Positions 1 through 11,198 of a DNA stretch of 64,000 nt are shown piece by piece. The stretch comes from Streptomyces sp. NA04227 (lineage in GTDB: Bacteria; Actinomycetota; Actinomycetes; Streptomycetales; Streptomycetaceae). The notes beneath the pieces were generated by a model. The model saw only the letters and a program-made list of their open reading frames with translations, was not told the origin of the DNA and ran no database searches. How positions within the stretch are numbered: the stretch's first letter is position 1; every line of letters begins with the position of its first letter. The translations under genes and the position numbers were made by a program. Location of the stretch: assembly GCF_013364195.1 (NCBI RefSeq), contig NZ_CP054918.1, positions 6,127,001 to 6,191,000 on the forward strand. The letters are read 5' to 3'.

Positions 1-170
1 GCGGCGAGAGCGAAGTACGCGCCGAACTCGTCGACGGCGAGCTGCGGGTCGACTTCGACGAGGCACAGCGCGGCGTCGCGCCCGGTCAGGCCGTGGTGCT
101 CTACGACGGGACGCGGGTGGTGGGTTCGGCGACCATCGCGCGGACGGTACGGGCGACTTCGTCGGTGTGA
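1..170 (+). CDS. mnmA: tRNA-specific 2-thiouridylase MnmA, C-terminal end (partial)
   Basis: Only the last 55 residues are inside the window, read from base 3 to a TGA at 168-170. The tail includes [14 protein letters not shown], which matches the C-terminal beta-barrel of MnmA, where a run like [10 protein letters not shown] is typical. MnmA thiolates U34 of Lys, Glu and Gln tRNAs in the cytoplasm. The catalytic cysteines and the ATP-pyrophosphatase domain lie upstream of the window and cannot be checked. A strong inverted repeat follows at 348-379. The position upstream of a MetE-like gene and ligA agrees with the order I remember for Streptomyces. Confidence 0.8.
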   Translation, partial: GESEVRAELVDGELRVDFDEAQRGVAPGQAVVLYDGTRVVGSATIARTVRATSSV

Positions 171-199
171 GGCAGGCGGGCGCGGAGGCTTCGGCTCCG

Positions 200-318
200 C
201 GCCCGCGCCTACGCCCGCGCCTACGCCCGCGCCTACGCCCGCGCCTACGCCCGCGCCTACGCCCGCGCCTACGCCCGCGCCTACGCCCGCGCCTACGCCC
301 GCGCCTACGCCCGCGCCT
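200..318. repeat. 12-bp tandem repeat, about ten units
   Basis: The unit GCGCCTACGCCC recurs with exact 12-bp spacing; GCGCCT starts at 205, 217, 229 and so on to 313. Units are identical, so the array is young or kept uniform. Because 12 is a multiple of three, every frame stays open, which creates a spurious 91-residue Arg-Pro-Leu reading frame. It lies in the gap between the convergent mnmA and metalloprotease genes. No function is visible. Confidence 0.95.
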
Positions 319-347
319 GGGCTTTCGCCCGCGCTCGCACACGCGAA

Positions 348-379
348 GGGGCGGTGCCCGGACCCCCGGACACCGCCCC
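348..379. terminator. Bidirectional hairpin terminator between convergent genes
   Basis: GGGGCGGTG at 348-356 pairs perfectly with CACCGCCCC at 371-379, leaving a 14-nt loop. It lies between the ends of mnmA (+) and the metalloprotease (-), so it can stop transcription from both sides. There is no clear T tract, which is usual for Streptomyces hairpins. Confidence 0.7.
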
Positions 380-431
380 AGCCGTACCCCCACTCAAGGT
401 GCGGCGCGTTGCGCGCGGTTCGCGCGCCGGA

Positions 432-2045
432 TCAGCCCTTGACGTTCACCCCCGCCCAGGCCGCTTCCACGGCCTTGACCTCCGCGCCGCCCTCGCCGTA
501 GAGGTCGGCGGCGGCCTTCAGCGTGCCCTCGCGGGCGCCGTGGTAGTCGGTGGTGGAGGTGAAGTACGAGGTCAGCGCCTTGTACCAGATCTTCACGGCC
601 TTCTCGCGGCCGATGCCCTCGACCGTGGAGCCGTCCTTGGTGGGCGAGTCGTACTTGACGCCGTTGATCTCCTTCGCGCCGCTGCCCTCGGACAGCAGGT
701 AGAAGAAGTGGTTGGCCGGGCCCGAGGAGTAGTGCACGTCCAGGTCGCCCAGGTTCTCGTCCCAGTAGTCGGCCGAGTCGCCGTCCCGGCTGGGCTTGTC
801 CTGGTAGCGCAGCGGGGTGCCGTCGCCGTTGATGTCGATCTTCTCGCCGAGCAGGTAGTCGCCCTTGTCCTCGGCGTTGTCCGCGTGGAACTCGATCGCG
901 GTGCCGAAGATGTCGGAGGTGGCCTCGTTGAGGCCGCCCGACTCGCCGCTGTATTCAAGACCGGCCGTGGCCTCGGTGACACCGTGGCTGAACTCGTGGC
1001 CCGCGACGTCGAGTTGGTTCAGCGGGTGCTTGCCGCCCGCGCCGTCGCCGTAGTAGATCGAGAAGGTGTCCGGGTCCCAGAAGGCGTTGACGTAGTTCTG
1101 GCCGAAGTGGACGTAGGACTTGGGTGCCACTCCGTCGCCGCGGATGCCGTCCCGCCCGAGCACGTCCTTGTAGAAGTCCGTGGTCCGGGCGAAGCCGTAG
1201 GCCGCGTCGACGGCGGCGGTCTGCCGGTTCGCCGGGGTGCCGTCGCCCCAGACGTCGTCGGCGTCGGTCAGCAGCACGCCCTTGCCGCTCTGGGCGTTCT
1301 TCAGGTCACGGGTCTCGTGGCCGCCGCGGGCGGTGTCGACGAGCTGGAAGCCCTTGGAGGTCTTCTTGCTGTCGATGTCGACCTTGCCGCTGTACTGGCT
1401 GGTGTCGTCGCCGTTCTTGATGTCCTGGAACGCGTAGAGCTTCTTGCCGGTGGCGGCGTCCGTGATGACGTGCAGACGGCTGGGGGTGCCGTCCTCCTGG
1501 AAGCCGCCGACGACGGTCTCGTAGGCGAGGACGGGCTTGCCCTTCGCCGCCCACACGACCTTGCGGGGCGCCGCGTCGGCGGTGAGCGAGGCCTGCTTGC
1601 CGTCCTCGGCCGTGGCGACCTTGGCGGCCTTGGCCGCCTTCAGCGCCGCCGCCTTGGCCTTGTGCGGAGCGAGCTTCGGGGTCAGCGAGGCCACCGCGAC
1701 CTTCGCCTTGGTGGCCTTGGTGACGCCCTCGACCTTGCCGCCCTCGGCGCGGTGCACGACGAGGTCGCCGCCGAGGACGGGCAGTCCGCCGTAGGTCCGC
1801 TCGTAGCGCTGGTGGACGGTGCCGTCGGCGTCCTTGACGGTGTCCTTGAGGACGAGCTTCTCCTTGGCACCGAGGCCGAGCGCCTGTGCGGTGGCGCCCG
1901 CCGAGGTGTCCGCGGACCGCTCGGGCGCGGCACCCGCGGTACCGGTGGCGACGCCCACCGCGAGAACGGCGGCGGCGACACTCGCGGCACCGCCCGCGAG
2001 GGCCAGCCGCTTTCTGGTGCCGGAAATTCCGGTTACTGAAGACAC
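432..2045 (-). CDS. Secreted M4 (thermolysin-family) neutral metalloprotease
   Basis: A 537-residue zinc endopeptidase precursor. The start is the GTG at 2043-2045, placed seven bases after AGGAG; the longer open frame to 2159 has no ribosome site and would put about 38 unlikely residues before the signal. The N-terminus has Arg-Lys then a long Ala/Val-rich hydrophobic stretch ending near AGAAP, a typical secretion signal. A propeptide of FTP/PepSY type follows (about residues 60-210). The catalytic domain carries HEFSH at about 350-354 and the third zinc ligand in GGLNEATSD at about 374, both intact. It should act outside the cell on proteins. Convergent with mnmA; the upstream gap holds a 13-bp direct repeat at 2219-2252. 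Confidence 0.93.
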   Translation of the reverse strand: MSSVTGISGTRKRLALAGGAASVAAAVLAVGVATGTAGAAPERSADTSAGATAQALGLGAKEKLVLKDTVKDADGTVHQRYERTYGGLPVLGGDLVVHRAEGGKVEGVTKATKAKVAVASLTPKLAPHKAKAAALKAAKAAKVATAEDGKQASLTADAAPRKVVWAAKGKPVLAYETVVGGFQEDGTPSRLHVITDAATGKKLYAFQDIKNGDDTSQYSGKVDIDSKKTSKGFQLVDTARGGHETRDLKNAQSGKGVLLTDADDVWGDGTPANRQTAAVDAAYGFARTTDFYKDVLGRDGIRGDGVAPKSYVHFGQNYVNAFWDPDTFSIYYGDGAGGKHPLNQLDVAGHEFSHGVTEATAGLEYSGESGGLNEATSDIFGTAIEFHADNAEDKGDYLLGEKIDINGDGTPLRYQDKPSRDGDSADYWDENLGDLDVHYSSGPANHFFYLLSEGSGAKEINGVKYDSPTKDGSTVEGIGREKAVKIWYKALTSYFTSTTDYHGAREGTLKAAADLYGEGGAEVKAVEAAWAGVNVKG

Positions 2046-2218
2046 GTGAACTCTCCTGTGAGCGTGGGGAGTCGGGCGGCTTTCCGCCCGCCTGACAAGG
2101 AGTCGAGCCTTGCTGGGGCAGGACCCTGACACTCCGGACGCGCACATGTCACGCGGCAAATGTCGAGTTGAGAGCGCCTATGTCCGATCTGCTCGCCTGT
2201 TGTTCACGTAACGGACAA

Positions 2219-2252
2219 GAACGGTGCACAAGCCGAAATGAACGGTGCACAA
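2219..2252. promoter_or_regulatory. Paired 13-bp direct repeat, candidate regulator site
   Basis: GAACGGTGCACAA occurs at 2219-2231 and again at 2240-2252, 21 bp apart, which is two helical turns. It sits in the 240-bp gap upstream of the metalloprotease start and just past the end of the DUF427 gene. Spacing on one DNA face is what a dimeric activator or repressor would use. No family can be assigned. Confidence 0.45.
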
Positions 2253-2286
2253 AGGGACATGGGGAATACGGGACTCCGCAACACCG

Positions 2287-2616
2287 TCAGGCTTCGACGA
2301 CCTCGGTCTCGTAGAAGCAGAAGTGGTCCTTGATCCGCTGCACGTTCTCGAGCGGCTCCGGGTACGCCCACACCTGGTCCTTGCCGCCGGGCAACGACCA
2401 GTAGGAGGCCGTGCCCTTGAAGGGACACACGGTGTGGCTGTCGGAGGGTTCGAGGAGTTCGGTGCGGACGTCGGCGGGCGGGAGGTAGTAGCGCGCCGGG
2501 TAGCCGGTCTCGTGCAGGATCAGGGGCCGGGTGGTCTCGGCGACCACCTGCCCCTCGTGCACGACGCGGACGTGCTGGCTGCCCTGCTCGATGGTGATGG
2601 TGTGTCCGTTGGTCAC
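2287..2616 (-). CDS. DUF427 family protein
   Basis: A 109-residue cytoplasmic protein starting at the GTG at 2614-2616, preceded by an AGGGAAGGG stretch. Upstream codons of the open frame to 2796 are low quality and are left out. The sequence has the DUF427 pattern: a small beta-rich fold with ARYYLPPADV, then TVCPFKGTASYW, then WAYPEPL near the end, containing the family's conserved Cys-Pro-Phe-Lys-Gly. Length fits the family (about 90-120). Its biochemical function is not established as far as I know. It reads away from the acetyltransferase at 2802, so the two may share the intergenic promoter region. Confidence 0.85.
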   Translation of the reverse strand: MTNGHTITIEQGSQHVRVVHEGQVVAETTRPLILHETGYPARYYLPPADVRTELLEPSDSHTVCPFKGTASYWSLPGGKDQVWAYPEPLENVQRIKDHFCFYETEVVEA

Positions 2617-2801
2617 GAAACTGCCCTTCCCTGTCGGTCGTTCGGCCGGTGCGGCACGGCCGGTCACCGCCAGTAGAGCACCGGCACCGGCGCGGAACTT
2701 CCCCTCGCCGCGCACGAAATCCGGTGTCGCGGCCGACGCGCTGTCGCGATCATGGAGCGGATACCGACATGCCGACACCCGACCGGGAGGACTCACCCGC
2801 C

Positions 2802-3449
2802 ATGCCCGTACCCGCCGATCCCACCGTCCTGCATCCGATGCCCGGGCAGCCGCGCGTGGTGCTGCTCAAACCGCTGGTGAAGTCGCCGCTGATCGAGGTC
2901 GGGGAGTTCTCCTACTACGACGACCCGGACGGGGCAACGGAGTTCGAGACGCGCAACGTGCTCTACCACTACGGGCCGGAGAAGCTGGTCATCGGCAAGT
3001 TCTGTGCGCTGGGCACCGGCGTCCGGTTCCTCATGAACGGCGCCAACCACCGTATGGACGGCCCCTCGACCTTTCCGTTCCCCACCATGGGCGGCTCGTG
3101 GTCCGAGCACTTCGACCTGCTCTCCGGTCTGCCGAACCGGGGGGACACCGTGGTCGGCAACGACGTCTGGTTCGGTTACGGCTCCCTGGTGATGCCCGGC
3201 GTGCGGATCGGTCACGGCGCGATCATCGGCGCCGGTGCCGTGGTCACCACGGACGTGCCCGACTACGGGATCGTCGGCGGCAACCCGGCCCGTCTCCTGC
3301 GTACCCGCTACAGCGAGCCGGAGATCGAACGGCTTCTCGCCGTGGCCTGGTGGGACTGGCCGGCCGAGCACCTCACCGACCATGTGCGGACGATCATGTC
3401 GGGCAGCGTCGCGGACCTGGAGGCGGCCGCGCCGAAGACTCCCGCGTGA
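2802..3449 (+). CDS. Left-handed beta-helix xenobiotic acetyltransferase (CatB/Vat type)
   Basis: A 215-residue trimeric hexapeptide-repeat acetyltransferase, predicted to move acetyl from acetyl-CoA to a hydroxyl on a small molecule. ATG 2802 is chosen because GGGAGG ends 11 bases before it; an in-frame ATG at 2769 is possible. Family marks: VIGKFCALGTGVRFLMNGANH, with the His used as catalytic base in this family, then DVWFGYGSLVMPGVRIGHGAIIGAG hexapeptide coils and a GGNPARLL end with a C-terminal helix. Members include chloramphenicol and streptogramin acetyltransferases, but many chromosomal Streptomyces copies have no known substrate, so resistance should not be assumed. Confidence 0.85.
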   Translation: MPVPADPTVLHPMPGQPRVVLLKPLVKSPLIEVGEFSYYDDPDGATEFETRNVLYHYGPEKLVIGKFCALGTGVRFLMNGANHRMDGPSTFPFPTMGGSWSEHFDLLSGLPNRGDTVVGNDVWFGYGSLVMPGVRIGHGAIIGAGAVVTTDVPDYGIVGGNPARLLRTRYSEPEIERLLAVAWWDWPAEHLTDHVRTIMSGSVADLEAAAPKTPA

Positions 3450-3534
3450 CTCCGGCGCTTGCTCCGCCGGTCGAAGCCTCTTCGTCCGGTTCCGGGCGTA
3501 CGCCCTGTCGGTGGCGGCTCGTACTGTGGGGCGT

Positions 3535-4074
3535 ATGAACATCTGTGTCTTCCTCTCGGCCGCCGACCTCGACGAGCGCTACACGGGCCCGGCGCGCGAG
3601 TTCGCCCAACTCCTCGGCAGGGGCGGGCACTCGCTGGTCTGGGGCGGGTCCGAGCGCGGCCTCATGAAGGTGGTGGCCGACGGGGTGGCCGAGGCGGGCG
3701 GGCGACTGGTCGGTGTGAGCGTGGAGTTCCTGTCCGAGGCGGCCAGGGCCGACGCCGACGAGATGGTCGTGGCACGCGACCTCGCCGAGCGCAAGGCGCT
3801 GTTGCTCGCCAAGTCCGACGCCGTGGTGATCATGGTCGGCGGCATGGGCACCCTCGACGAGGCCACCGACATCCTCGAACTCAAGAAGCACGGCCACCAC
3901 GACAAGCCGGTGGTCCTGCTCAACACCGCGGGCTACTACGACGGTCTGCGCCGGCAGTTCCAGCGCATGGACGAGGAAGGCTTCCTGCCCCGCCCGCTCA
4001 CCGACCTGGTCTTCTTCGCCGAGGATCCGGTGGGCGCGCTGGCGTACCTGGAGGAGTGGGCCGGGAAGCAGTGA
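3535..4074 (+). CDS. LOG-family (lysine decarboxylase-like) nucleotide phosphoribohydrolase
   Basis: A 179-residue Rossmann-like protein beginning at ATG 3535. It carries the LOG family arrangement: an N-terminal VFLSAAD strand, GGSERGLMKVVADG, and the signature VGGMGTLDEATDILEL where most members have PGGxGTxxE, so the usual Pro is Val here. The following HDKPVVLLNTAGYYDGL segment is also characteristic. Family members cleave cytokinin riboside monophosphates or related nucleotides to base and ribose phosphate. The exact substrate in actinobacteria is uncertain. It follows the acetyltransferase by 85 bp and precedes an SDR gene by 48 bp on the same strand; a shared transcript is possible. 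Confidence 0.8.
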   Translation: MNICVFLSAADLDERYTGPAREFAQLLGRGGHSLVWGGSERGLMKVVADGVAEAGGRLVGVSVEFLSEAARADADEMVVARDLAERKALLLAKSDAVVIMVGGMGTLDEATDILELKKHGHHDKPVVLLNTAGYYDGLRRQFQRMDEEGFLPRPLTDLVFFAEDPVGALAYLEEWAGKQ

Positions 4075-4122
4075 CGCGGAGCGGGGGCGACCGGGGCCGG
4101 GGCGCGGTGCGAGCATGACCCC

Positions 4123-4812
4123 ATGCCTACTCATGTGATCACCGGTGCCGGTTCCGGCATCGGCGCCGCCGTCGCCCGCCGACTTCAGGCACGGGGCGAC
4201 GAACTGGTCCTGCTCGCCCGTGACGCCGGCCGCGCCAAGGAACTCGCCGCCACCTACGAGGGAGCGCGCACCCTGGTCGGCGATCTCGCCGACCCCGACA
4301 AGCTCTCCTGGGCCTTCTCCCACCAGGCGCTGCCCGACCGCGTCGACTCGCTGCTGCACATCGCGGGCGTCGTCGACCTCGGTCCCGTCGGTGAGCTCAC
4401 CCCCAAGACCTGGCGGCACCAGCTCAACGTCAATCTGATCGCCCCGGCCGAACTCACCCGGCACTTCCTGCCCCAACTGCGCGTCACCCAGGGCCAAGTG
4501 GTCTTCGTCAACTCCGGCGCCGGCCTGAACGCCCACCCCAACTGGTCGGCGTACGGCGCCTCCAAGCACGGTCTGAAGGCGCTCGCCGACGCGCTGCGCG
4601 GCGAGGAGCGCCCCCATGGCGTACGGGTCACCACGGTCTATCCGGGCCGCACCGCGAGCCCCATGCAGGCCAAGGTGCACCAGCAGGAGGGCAAGGAGTA
4701 CGACCCGGACCGCTGGATCGACCCGGAGTCGGTGGCGACCACGATCCTCATGGCGCTCGACCTGCCGCGTGACGCGGAGGTCAACGACCTCACGGTGCGC
4801 CCGGGACGGTGA
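4123..4812 (+). CDS. Short-chain dehydrogenase/reductase
   Basis: A 229-residue classical SDR from ATG 4123. The NAD(P) site TGAGSGIGAAVARRL is at residues 5-19, with Arg further on suggesting NADPH preference (inference). The catalytic region has NSGAGLNAHPNWSAYGASKH, giving the Tyr-x-x-x-Lys pair, and a proline-glycine segment VYPGRTASPM after it. The acidic-residue motif after strand beta3 is VGDLADPDKL and the structural NAG-like motif is HIAGVVDLG. Substrate unknown. It is about 20 residues shorter than many classical SDRs but all core elements are present. Confidence 0.85.
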   Translation: MPTHVITGAGSGIGAAVARRLQARGDELVLLARDAGRAKELAATYEGARTLVGDLADPDKLSWAFSHQALPDRVDSLLHIAGVVDLGPVGELTPKTWRHQLNVNLIAPAELTRHFLPQLRVTQGQVVFVNSGAGLNAHPNWSAYGASKHGLKALADALRGEERPHGVRVTTVYPGRTASPMQAKVHQQEGKEYDPDRWIDPESVATTILMALDLPRDAEVNDLTVRPGR

Positions 4813-4895
4813 CCGGTGCGCGCGGTCGGGCTCCGTGCCGTGACCTGCGCTCGGGCCGGTTCGGCGGGCGGCGCCCGGTTACGTACGCTTCCCGG

Positions 4896-8170
<3,275 letters not shown>

Positions 8171-8451
8171 CGGGAATCACCCAGACGAAGGTCACCCGTG
8201 CGGGCATATCAGACTGATACGGGTGGCTGGGCTGTATTCGGGCAACCGTCCGCGACCGCTGCCCGCGAACGCGTTCGGCGGCCTACTGTTGACTTGTGCA
8301 CCTGCCGTTGCCCGGTTGTACGGCGGGAACAACGACGCGGGTCACGGGCCGCCGAACGGCGGGGCCGGGCGGCGGTGGACAGTGCCGGCGCGTGGCGTCA
8401 ACCCGACGGACCACGTAGGCGAGAGCACCGCCGGCTGTGAGAGGGACGGGT

Positions 8452-10650
8452 ATGGAACCGACCGAGAGCGCTGCCCCGTACTCATGGCTGCGCCGCGGAC
8501 GGGAGCCCGAACACCCGTCCGCGGTACGCCGCGAGAGCGCCTGCCCGGGCGGCGGCCCGGGCGCCCAGGCGCAGGAGTGCCAGCGCCGCAACAACCTCCT
8601 GCCGCTGCTCATCGTGGTGGCCGCGGCCGCGCTGCTGGGCACCGGCATCCAGCGCGCGATCAGCGGCGGGCACGCCCTGTTCCCGGGCGGCACCGGAGGC
8701 TGGGCGCTGGCCGTACTGACCGGCGCGCTGGTCGGCCACCTGGTCGCCCTCGGCCACAACAGGCGCTGGGGGACGACCGGTTCGAGCACCTCCCTCACCC
8801 TGGCCGTGCTCCTGCTGTACGGCTGGGCGCCCGCCGGAATGGTCAGCCTCGCCGTCGTCCTGCTGGTCTCCTTGGCACGCCATCAGCGGTGGTGGCAGAG
8901 CCTGTTGCAGGGTTCGGCCGACCTCCTCGGCATCGGCATCGGGGCGTTACTTTTGTGGGCCTTCGGCCGCTCGCCCTCGGTCGAGGCCCCCTGGGAGCCG
9001 ATCACCTGGGACCGCTACACCGCCCCGCTGCTCGTCCTGGTCGCCCTCGCCTATCTGACCGTCACCCGGGGCCTGTTGTGGGCCGTGGACCTGCCGGGCG
9101 GCCCCGGCCGCGGCGGCACCTCGCTGCGCAGCGCACTGATGCGGCACGGTCTGGTCGGCATCGCCCTGCTCGGCATCGCCCCGCTGATCTGCGTGGTGGC
9201 CCTCGCCCGCCCCGTACTGCTCCCGCTGTTCGCCGTCCCGCTGATCGCCCTCGACTCCACCCTGTGGATCGCCAAGGCTCGCGCCGAGGAGCAACTGCGC
9301 GACCCGCTGACCGGGCTGCCCAACCGTCAGTGGCTCCTTGAGCGCACCTGGACCGCCCTCGACGAGGCCCAAGGGGCCGAGACCCGCACCGCGTTGATGC
9401 TGATCGACCTGGACAGGTTCCGCGCCGTCAACGACACTCTCGGCCATCTCGCGGGCGACCGCCTCCTGTTGCAGATCGCCGACCGGCTGCGGGTCGCCCT
9501 GCCGCCCGGCGCGGAGGCCGCCCGGCTCGGCGGCGACGAGTTCGCCGTACTGCTGCCGGTGGCCGACTCCACCACCTCCGCCACCCGCATCGCCCGCTCC
9601 GTGATCGGCGCCCTCGGCTCCCCGCTCGACCTGGACGGACTCACCCTGGTCCTGGAGGCCAGCGCCGGACTCGCCGTCTTCCCCGACCACGCCACCGACG
9701 CCGAGGGCCTGCTGCGCCGCGCGGACGTCGCCATGTACCAGGCCAAGCGGGACCGCACCGGAGTCGAGGTGTACGAGTCCAAGCGGGACTCCAACACCCC
9801 CGACCGGCTGGGCCTGTTGGGCGATCTGCGCCGCGCGCTCGACGCCCGCGAGGTCGACCTGCACTACCAGCCCAAGGTGCGCTTCGACGGCCAGGTCGCC
9901 GGTCTGGAGGCCCTGGTGCGCTGGGTGCACCCCGAGCGCGGCAGCGTGCCGCCCGACGAGTTCATCGCCATCGCCGAGTCCTCCGGCCTGATGCCGCACC
10001 TCACCGAGTACGTACTGGAGACCGCGCTGGCCCAGGTCGCCGCCTGGCGCAAGCAGGGCCTGTTCGTGCCGGTCGCCGTCAACGTCTCGCCGCGCGACGT
10101 CCACACCCCCGGCTTCGCGGGCTCGGTCGCCGCCCGGCTCGCCCGGCACGGCGTACCGGCGGGCGCCCTCCAGTTGGAGATCACCGAGCACGTCCTGCTG
10201 GAGGACCCGCAGCGCGCCGCCGACACCCTGGCCGCGCTCACCGGCCACGGCGTGAAGATGTCCCTGGACGACTTCGGCACCGGCTACTCCTCCCTGGTGC
10301 ACCTGCGCAGGCTGCCCGTCAGCGAGCTGAAGATCGACCGCTCGTTCGTGGCCCGGCTCGCCATCGACCCCGAGGACGCCGAGATCGTCCGCTGCACCCT
10401 CGACCTCGCGCACTCGCTCGGCCTGCTCGTGGTCGCCGAGGGCGTCGAGGACGACGAGACCTGGGAGCGGCTGCGCGACCTCGGCTGCGACGCCGTACAG
10501 GGCTGGCTGGTCGCCGCCGCGATGCCCGCCGCCGAGACCACCACCTGGCTGCGCGCCCGCGGCGCCCACGGCTGGCAGCGCCGCACCGCGGCCCGCGAGT
10601 CCGACGACACCGGAGAACCCGACCGCGCACCGGGACGGGTGGTTCAGTAG
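8452..10650 (+). CDS. Membrane GGDEF-EAL c-di-GMP protein (RmdB-like)
   Basis: A 732-residue protein from ATG 8452, with GAGAGG just upstream. Residues about 45-280 are hydrophobic, giving several membrane spans. A GGDEF domain follows with intact GGDEF at 360-364, then an EAL domain with EAL at 486-488, NVSPRDVHTP, EITEHVLLEDP, DDFGTGYSSL, and KIDRSFV, all the usual phosphodiesterase metal and base residues. The position just after ligA matches S. coelicolor rmdB, whose product I recall as a c-di-GMP phosphodiesterase controlling development; the equivalence is inferred. The 281-bp gap before it has no other gene and probably holds its promoter. A perfect hairpin ends the unit at 10708-10737. 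Confidence 0.9.
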   Translation: MEPTESAAPYSWLRRGREPEHPSAVRRESACPGGGPGAQAQECQRRNNLLPLLIVVAAAALLGTGIQRAISGGHALFPGGTGGWALAVLTGALVGHLVALGHNRRWGTTGSSTSLTLAVLLLYGWAPAGMVSLAVVLLVSLARHQRWWQSLLQGSADLLGIGIGALLLWAFGRSPSVEAPWEPITWDRYTAPLLVLVALAYLTVTRGLLWAVDLPGGPGRGGTSLRSALMRHGLVGIALLGIAPLICVVALARPVLLPLFAVPLIALDSTLWIAKARAEEQLRDPLTGLPNRQWLLERTWTALDEAQGAETRTALMLIDLDRFRAVNDTLGHLAGDRLLLQIADRLRVALPPGAEAARLGGDEFAVLLPVADSTTSATRIARSVIGALGSPLDLDGLTLVLEASAGLAVFPDHATDAEGLLRRADVAMYQAKRDRTGVEVYESKRDSNTPDRLGLLGDLRRALDAREVDLHYQPKVRFDGQVAGLEALVRWVHPERGSVPPDEFIAIAESSGLMPHLTEYVLETALAQVAAWRKQGLFVPVAVNVSPRDVHTPGFAGSVAARLARHGVPAGALQLEITEHVLLEDPQRAADTLAALTGHGVKMSLDDFGTGYSSLVHLRRLPVSELKIDRSFVARLAIDPEDAEIVRCTLDLAHSLGLLVVAEGVEDDETWERLRDLGCDAVQGWLVAAAMPAAETTTWLRARGAHGWQRRTAARESDDTGEPDRAPGRVVQ

Positions 10651-10707
10651 CGACGGACCACCGGGGCCGCGCCCGGCCCGGTGGCCCCGCGCCCGCGCTC
10701 TCGCATC

Positions 10708-10737
10708 AGGGCACCTACGGATTTCCGTAGGTGCCCT
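10708..10737 (+). terminator. Perfect 13-bp hairpin terminator
   Basis: AGGGCACCTACGG at 10708-10720 pairs perfectly with CCGTAGGTGCCCT at 10725-10737 around a four-base ATTT loop. TAGTCGTTTT follows, a weak T tract. It lies 58 bp past the rmdB-like stop and ahead of gatC. Confidence 0.85.
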
Positions 10738-10895
10738 AGTCGTTTTCGCCCGCGCGCCCCCGCCCGCGCCTACGCACACCCGTGCCCCCGCCCGCCACCC
10801 CGAATCCGGCCATGGGCACCGCCGTTTCACGGGCACTGTGTGCGGCCCCATAGGATTGGGCCCCAACACCACTCACCCCAGCAGAGGATCGCTGC

Positions 10896-11192
10896 ATGCC
10901 TGGCATCACGCGCGAGGAGGTCGCCCACCTCGCCCGGCTGGCGCGTCTGGAGCTGAAGCCCGAAGAGCTCGACCACTTCGCGGGCCAGCTCGACGACATC
11001 ATCGGCGCGGTCGCCCGCGTCTCCGAGGTCGCCGACCAAGACGTACCGCCGACCTCCCACCCGCTCCCGCTGACCAACGTCATGCGGCCGGACGAGGTCC
11101 GTCCCTCGCTCACCCCGGAGCAGGCGCTGTCCGGCGCCCCTGCCCAGGAGCAGCAGCGTTTCAAGGTGCCGCAGATTCTGGGGGAGGACTAA
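10896..11192 (+). CDS. gatC: Asp-tRNA(Asn)/Glu-tRNA(Gln) amidotransferase subunit C
   Basis: A 98-residue GatC, the small subunit that wraps between GatA and GatB and stabilises the complex. ATG 10896 follows an AGAGGA site. The start [17 protein letters not shown] and the later [26 protein letters not shown] and [10 protein letters not shown] are all standard GatC segments. Cytoplasmic. It is six bases from gatA, forming the head of the gat operon. The region before it carries the terminator of the preceding unit, so its promoter lies within about 150 bp upstream. Confidence 0.96.
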   Translation: MPGITREEVAHLARLARLELKPEELDHFAGQLDDIIGAVARVSEVADQDVPPTSHPLPLTNVMRPDEVRPSLTPEQALSGAPAQEQQRFKVPQILGED

Positions 11193-11198
11193 ACAGTC

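Noticed and set aside
200..318. CRISPR array
   Set aside because: The repeats are contiguous 12-bp units with no spacers and no cas genes are present.
167..442. 91-residue Arg/Pro/Leu reading frame over the tandem repeat
   Set aside because: It is a product of the 12-bp repeat, which keeps all frames open; it has no ribosome site and no family likeness.
2802..3449. Chloramphenicol resistance gene
   Set aside because: The hexapeptide acetyltransferase fold is clear, but the family contains many enzymes with other or unknown substrates; no feature here singles out chloramphenicol.
8171..8451. Promoter with TTGACT near 8288 for the rmdB-like gene
   Set aside because: No -10 hexamer at 16-19 bp spacing could be found, so it is not listed as a feature.
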